From assembly GCF_932294415.1 (NCBI RefSeq), contig NC_065538.1, positions 49,538,343 to 49,602,342 on the forward strand: a stretch of DNA of 64,000 bases. Direction: 5' to 3'. This stretch comes from Quercus robur (taxonomy: Eukaryota > Streptophyta > Magnoliopsida > Fagales > Fagaceae). Within the stretch, counting starts at the first letter, position 1. Each line of letters opens with the position of its first letter. The notes beneath the pieces were generated by a model. It was not told where the DNA came from. It was given only the letters and a program-made list of their open reading frames with translations, and did no database searches. A program made the translations under genes and the position numbers. Shown here in pieces: positions 59,221-64,000 of this stretch.

Positions 59221-59530
59221 CAGAACTGAAGACCGAACAAGTGAAAAAAAAAAAAAAAAGTTCAAAAGGTGGTCAAAAGTTGCGGCTGTGGGTCCCTCCA
59301 TGTGTGTTTATTTACGAAAATGTCATTGAATTATGAGTTATGGAAACTGAAAACAGCCTTTAGTTGTTTTCAATTTCCATAACTCATAACTCAAAAATCA
59401 GAGAATTGAGTGATGGAAACAGAGTTATCGTTTGCCAAACAACCTTTTTGCTATGGGTCCCACCATTTTTGAGTTATGAGTTATGGAAACTGAGAATTGA
59501 GTTATGGAAACTTGCAATCCAAACAGCCCC
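58911..59530. mobile_element. PIF/Harbinger-type MITE (620 bp)
   Basis: The ends GGGGCTGTTTGG are identical at both sides in inverted orientation, flanked by TTA (58908-58910 and 59531-59533). The interior holds CATCACTCA repeats at the left, GAGTTATGGAAACTGA repeats at the right, and a long A-rich core (59065-59260). It is non-coding. Confidence 0.88.
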
Positions 59531-59533
59531 TTA

Positions 59534-61308
59534 TTTTCATGACTATTTCATCTTATTAAAAAGTTATAATAAGTCTAGAAATAAACATTATATATAATTT
59601 TTTTTGTAGTTGTTGACATGCTTGTAGCGATTGATGCATAATAAAATCATGTAAATGGTTAGTTTAGGTGTAATTGGTGTTGTTCCAATTGCTAATTGTC
59701 AACTAATTAACAAGTTATGAAAGTGTTCTATTCTTCAAAATACTCTGAAAATAAGTTTAATTTTTTTAAAATAACTTTATCTTGTCAAAGACTTATAAAA
59801 AATAAATAAATAAATAAATAACCTAGTCAAAGACTCAAATGAACTAAATAAACGTATTTTTTTAAAAACAATTAAGCCAAACATAAATTAGGAATACGTA
59901 ATTTGAGAAAAATTTATGTTCTTGACTTATTTATCCTAATAAGTTATAATTAGTCTAAGGATAAATACATTTTATAATTTTCTTTTCAAAACTGTTTGGC
60001 ATGTTTTATTGATTGATTGATCCAAAACTTTGAACCAAACATAATTTGTACTACTTTATTTAGTTTGAGAAAATAGTGTTATAACTTATAATTTAATATA
60101 TTGGAAATAAAATTTAGAGTTATGTGTGTTTTTTGAGGAACAATGCTATATTGTAGAAGACTTAAATTTGTAGCTCTCTTTTTCCCTCCCTTTTGCTAAT
60201 TATCCATATCAAGTCAATGAATCACCTTGCATAGACTATTATGTTCTAGGAGTTCACCACTCTTATATTAGAAGCTTTAATGTTGCCTATATTGATTCTT
60301 AGGATAAAACTTCAAATGGAAGTTTAAGAACTAGGGTAAAAGTGTTTGTGAACATGTGCAAAGAGAGAAGTCTGTAATTGCCAGGTAAGAACAATAGCTG
60401 AAGAGTTACAAAAAGGAAAACGTTTATTGATTATGCAAATATAGATATTAGCTTAGCAGAGGTGCATGCATCTTAACATTCACTTGATTAGGACCTGCTA
60501 CAAATTAGTATTGTTCTTTAATTTGTTCTCTGTAGCATGCAATTAATTCCTTTATTTCTAGATTCCTTCACATCATACTTTCTAGAATTAGCTAATGACA
60601 TTTGATCCAGTACAAAATAAATGTTAAATTGTATGAATAACCATAGTAAGGAAGTCTATATTGCACAAGGTAAATGTTCTTTCTGATGACTACCTTATTA
60701 GCTGCAAATTAGTACAGCTATTATATTGTTAAGTTAAACCAAATTTTCTTTGGCTGAAATTGTTAAATTACCTAAAGATTATAATATATGCTAATTATAA
60801 ATGGCCATTATAGTTTGCTGTTGCATTCATTAATTTCATTAATGATTAAATGATCAAAGATTATAATATATTATGTGCAAAAAAAAAGATTATAATATAT
60901 TACAAATTATTGAAGGCGGCTTTAACTTTCACTCATATATGTTTAAGGTCTATTACCATTCTACAACAATCCCTTATTTGTATTTTTGAAATTAATCCTT
61001 CCCCAAGTCAATTGTTGGATTAATTACTTATCATAAAAACTTTGTCATTTAGCATTTGATATCAATACTGTGCTTGCAACATGGTTTTATTTTTATTTTT
61101 TTTGGGTTTGGTTTATTTAAAAGATATGTAACTAAAATCTTTCTTAAATATTTAGTGATTTGTCATTCACAATACAATGTCCAAATAAATTGAAAGCTAA
61201 TATCAAGAATCAAGTTAGGGGGGAAAGGATATTTATTGCTTTGTTGCTACTTGCTGGTTCTTTTAGTTTTCAAAATCTGTGGTGAATGTGAGAGCATGAT
61301 TATTTCAG
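59534..61308. other. CACTA interior, AT-rich; nothing recognised
   Basis: There is a short direct repeat AAAGATTATAATATATTA at about 60857 and 60886. No coding region could be supported. Confidence 0.5.
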
Positions 61309-61388
61309 GTGGGGATTTCATCTGGTGTAGCAGTTGTTGCTGCAATAAAGGTGGTAAAAGAAGCCTCAATGATAGAAAATTCATTGTT
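61309..61388 (+). pseudogene. Captured exon of a cysteine synthase (OAS-thiol-lyase) type gene
   Basis: After TTATTTCAG, an 80-base stretch reads VGISSGVAVVAAIKVV in one frame and KRSLNDRKFIVV in the next, and ends at GTAAGT. Plant O-acetylserine (thiol) lyases have VGISSGAAAAAAIKVAKRP then GKLIVV here, as one exon with the same borders. The match therefore includes both splice sites, with one frameshift inside. No neighbouring exons were found. It sits in the CACTA element and is probably a captured gene piece rather than a gene. Family assignment is from memory of the motif. Confidence 0.6.
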
Positions 61389-62564
61389 GTAAGTCTTATT
61401 CCTTTCTTCAAATTAATATGGAATCTCTATTGCATGTTTTTGTACTATGATAGTTAGCTTAAGTTATTTTAATCAAGCTTCACTTCAAAATTACTTTAAA
61501 TATAAGATGACTTCTTTTTATATTCCTACTGATGGTAACATAGATTTTCAAAATGTTTTTGATCTACTCTTGGAAATTTCTAAAACTGAAAAGTTAAACC
61601 CAGATACAATTAATCCTAACCACAAAGAATAGATGATCATTGTACAAATACATATAGCCGTTTCTTAAAAGTATGAATTTTGGGTGGATGTAGGTAATAT
61701 GTTGAATATTATAATCCACCTTTAATATTCTTATGTATTGAAAATTATCATAAATAGAGGGGTTATATGTTTATAGTAAACTTTGGTACTTGGTCTTACT
61801 ACAATTTGATGGTGGGCATGATATTCTGTTTTTGTTTCATACTTCTAGTTGTGCTATATTGATCCTGAAGTTTCCAATGAAGAGGAGATGGAACTGCTGA
61901 AGAGATCAGATAGCGCACAATTATAAAGTAATTTATTCTTCTTTAGTGCATCTTTTAGGTACTATTTATCTATTTCATTATGTTACTTACCTCATTCAAT
62001 GCCTTTTTTAGTTGTAATGTATGACAAACAATATTCCAAAGTTATTATATGAAGACCAAAAGAAAATTATAGTTGTATGGTTTTTTGTAGTTTTGTTATA
62101 AGTGATCTGCAAGTTATTGTATGGTATTTTTTGTTTTATTTTATTAGGTTGGGTACTTTAAACTTTTGTTTTAATGGTAGACAATTGCAAACAATGTGTT
62201 TTGCTGTTGTAGCTTTATTGTTGCTGGTGTGTGAATTATCAAAACAATGAGTGTGGTTGCTATTAAGTTGGCAAGTTTTGAAATGCAATACATCTTTTAA
62301 CTTGTTCGAGAATATGTGTCCTTAAGATATATTTATATGTATTTATGTGTTTTTTTAAAAAAAAATTTTATGTGTTTATATATCCAATATTTTTTGGGGG
62401 AATGTTTGTTTTGCTAAGAATCCATATTCTTGGTTGTAGTTATGTTGAGATTAGAACTTTTACCATTGACCTCTGATTGTATTTCATACATAAATACATA
62501 TATATATCCAATGCATTTGCCATCTAACTAGGAAAATAAAAAAATAAAAATAAAAAAAGACTAA
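61389..62564 (+). other. CACTA interior with unassigned short open frames
   Basis: A 61-codon frame (61447-61632; contains SFYIPTDGNIDFQNVFDLLL) and a short block at about 61851-61925 after a TTCTAG acceptor-like site (YIDPEVSNEEEMELLKRS) look protein-like. I do not recognise either. They could be other captured exons. Confidence 0.25.
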
Positions 62565-62834
62565 AGCCGCATTTTAAAAACGTGGCTATAGCCAAATTCA
62601 AAAAAAAAAAAAAAAGGGTTATAGCTGCGTTTTTAAGATGTGGCTGTAGCTGTCCTTATGTCCTATAGCCGTGTTTTTAGAAACGCGGCTATTAGTCCTG
62701 GCCTATAGCTGCATTTGTAAAAACGCAGCTATAGTACCTTTTTTTGGTAGTGTGCCAACTTTTAAACCACAGATAGACAACTTAAATTTCAACCAAACCA
62801 TAAGTTAGTAAGTTGTAATTTGCCCAAAAATTTA

Positions 62835-64000
62835 TTATACGAGAGAATGTAAATTAGAATGCACAACTAGCAAGTAAGAATGTAAGATCTTATCATTGTT
62901 GCTGGCCGTCAATTTCGTAGTTTTGAATTAATAAAATCATAAGCGTATTTGTTTAAGCTTATAAGCTGATGTACTTGTGTTTTTATCCAATTTATTTAAC
63001 AATCTAAATAAGCTAATGAAAAAAAGAAGCTACCAACTTAAAAAAATAATAATAATAATAATACTTGGAATGGCATGAAACAATAATGTTATACGATCAT
63101 TAACATGTTTAAATTAATTAAAAGGGATCAGAGGCTGTTGAACTAACACAGAGGGAGTAAAAAATAACATTTGTACATGTGAACCAGTAGATCACGAGGA
63201 AACAGGTGACCAAAAAAGAAAGAACTTGGGGTGCTGTTGTTTTTGTGTTTCATTTTTAAACTGATTGTTTTCATTTTTTGTTTTCCTAGGCAGCTACATT
63301 GGGTCAATTTTTGAAAAAAAAAAAAAAAAAACTTTTAAAATTGTCCTTCCTATCCTAGTTCCAATTCATTTTCTTCTAACAAAATAAAAAATAGTTCTAA
63401 TTCATTTCACAACTGTAGACACCCAATTGAAGTTTGAACTTGCCGTCAAAATACATTTGGCCCAATCTCATAGATTTTATGTTTAAACTCTAAACCTTAT
63501 TGTTTTCCCTAATATATCCGGTTCTGTTTGTTAATATTATTGTAGAACTAATATTTGAGCATCTGGATTCTTAAAAAAAAAAATGAGCATGTTTTTCCTA
63601 CATTTTTTTTTATCATGAAATATTTTATAATCAATTAATCAATTTAGATGACTGACTACTAAATAGTCACATGATAAAATAAAATAAAAAATACGTGCAA
63701 ATAGTTATAATGGTATGAGCTATCAAGTCATGAGATACTAACACATTGGAGGGAATTTATCCAATTCATAAAATTTAGAAGGGAAAAGATCCACTCTACA
63801 CATTGGAGGGAATTTATCCAATTCATAAAATTTAGAAGGGAAAAGATCCACTCTCATTTGACCTTTTCGAATTCTGCCTGTAACTCACTATAGCTCAAGG
63901 AACAAATTGCACTCCTTTGTATACGTCAGGGGTCCATTGATGAGAAAGGACTGGGAAAATCTTAAATCTTCATTTTTTTTTTTTAAAGTCAAATACGACA
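62835..64000. other. Intergenic with a perfect 57-bp tandem duplication
   Basis: 63741-63797 and 63798-63854 are identical 57-bp copies starting ACACATTGGAGGG. The rest is AT-rich with (AAT)n at about 63044-63062. No gene. Confidence 0.85.

Larger units (their letters stand above)
45621..62746. mobile_element. CACTA-like element (about 17.1 kb with nested elements)
   Basis: The left end CACACCACAAAAAATGCAGG and the right end, reversed, CACTACCAAAAAAAGGTACT carry the CACTA-type terminus, slightly altered at left. Subterminal regions (45641-45770 and 62565-62735) hold many copies, in both directions, of CTATAGCCACGTTT/GCTGCGTTTTT motifs, a hallmark of this superfamily. TGC on either side fits the 3-bp target duplication. 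No transposase similarity was found, so it is non-autonomous. Net of the gypsy element and MITE it is about 5.8 kb. Confidence 0.8.
44522..62825. mobile_element. Mutator-like MITE, split by a 17-kb CACTA insertion
   Basis: The left repeat (44522 to about 44697) begins GGGCAAATTACAATTTATCC. The right one, read reversed, is in two pieces: 62825-62747 (GGGCAAATTACAACTTAC... to AAAAGTTGGCAC) and 45620 back to about 45480 (TTTACCTACCTAAGATTCAT onward). The pieces join exactly where the left repeat reads AAAAGCTGGCACTTTAACC, so the gap is an insertion. Flanks AAAATTTTA (44513-44521) and AAAAATTTA (62826-62834) match 8 of 9. Without the insertion it is about 1.2 kb and non-coding. Confidence 0.85.

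Noticed and set aside
59050-59301. Phe/Lys-rich open frame
   Set aside because: It is caused by the long A/T homopolymer core of the MITE.

Overview
This window is plant nuclear DNA, most likely from a woody eudicot. The evidence is one intact intronless CIPK gene, plant-type copia, Ty3/gypsy Tat, chromovirus-like and L1 LINE elements, plant hAT, MULE, CACTA and PIF/Harbinger families, and long AT-rich gene-free stretches. The element families look to me like those of Fagaceae (oak, chestnut); that is an impression, not a search result. There is no bacterial operon structure, CRISPR array, rRNA or tRNA gene.

Layout. 1-4377: a minus-strand copia element carrying only a broken gag, with its primer-binding site and 5' LTR; the rest runs off the left edge. 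4378-10190: AT-rich DNA with a receptor-kinase fragment (6754-7017). 10190-11007 and 26210-26790 are two arms of an old duplication. The first arm holds a MITE and a 5'-truncated L1 LINE (11024-14099, perfect 16-bp target duplication); the second arm keeps the empty site. 15916-25900: remains of LTR elements, cut by a second L1 LINE (18251-22391, perfect 15-bp target duplication) and a 1.3-kb terminal-inverted-repeat element (22924-24203), followed by tandem repeats and a 22-bp-arm hairpin. 26791-30680: no recognisable gene. 30682-32169: the CIPK12/18/19-type protein kinase gene, the only intact host gene. 32170-40586: gene-free, with small insertions (poly(A) micro-insertions, two MITEs, an 802-bp solo LTR).

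40596-62825 is a nest of elements. A Mutator-like element (40596-44383, about 360-bp terminal inverted repeats, 9-bp target duplication) contains a hAT element (41750-43688) with a 503-codon transposase ORF. Just beyond it, a second Mutator-like MITE (44522-62825) has its right inverted repeat split by a CACTA-like element of about 17.1 kb (45621-62746). Inside that sits a complete 10.7-kb Tat-lineage gypsy element (47194-57909, 5-bp target duplication) and a PIF/Harbinger MITE (58911-59530). Next to the MITE is a cysteine-synthase-like exon with both splice sites (61309-61388).

Most notable finding: the Tat element carries, downstream of integrase and on the opposite strand, a decayed intron-containing gene with its own TATA box (54096-about 56700). 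It reads against the gag-pol transcript and encodes a protein with a long coiled coil. Together with the layered insertions, this makes the right third of the window the most informative part. Functionally, only the CIPK gene has a clear cellular role (calcium/CBL signalling); almost everything else is transposable-element sequence at various stages of decay.
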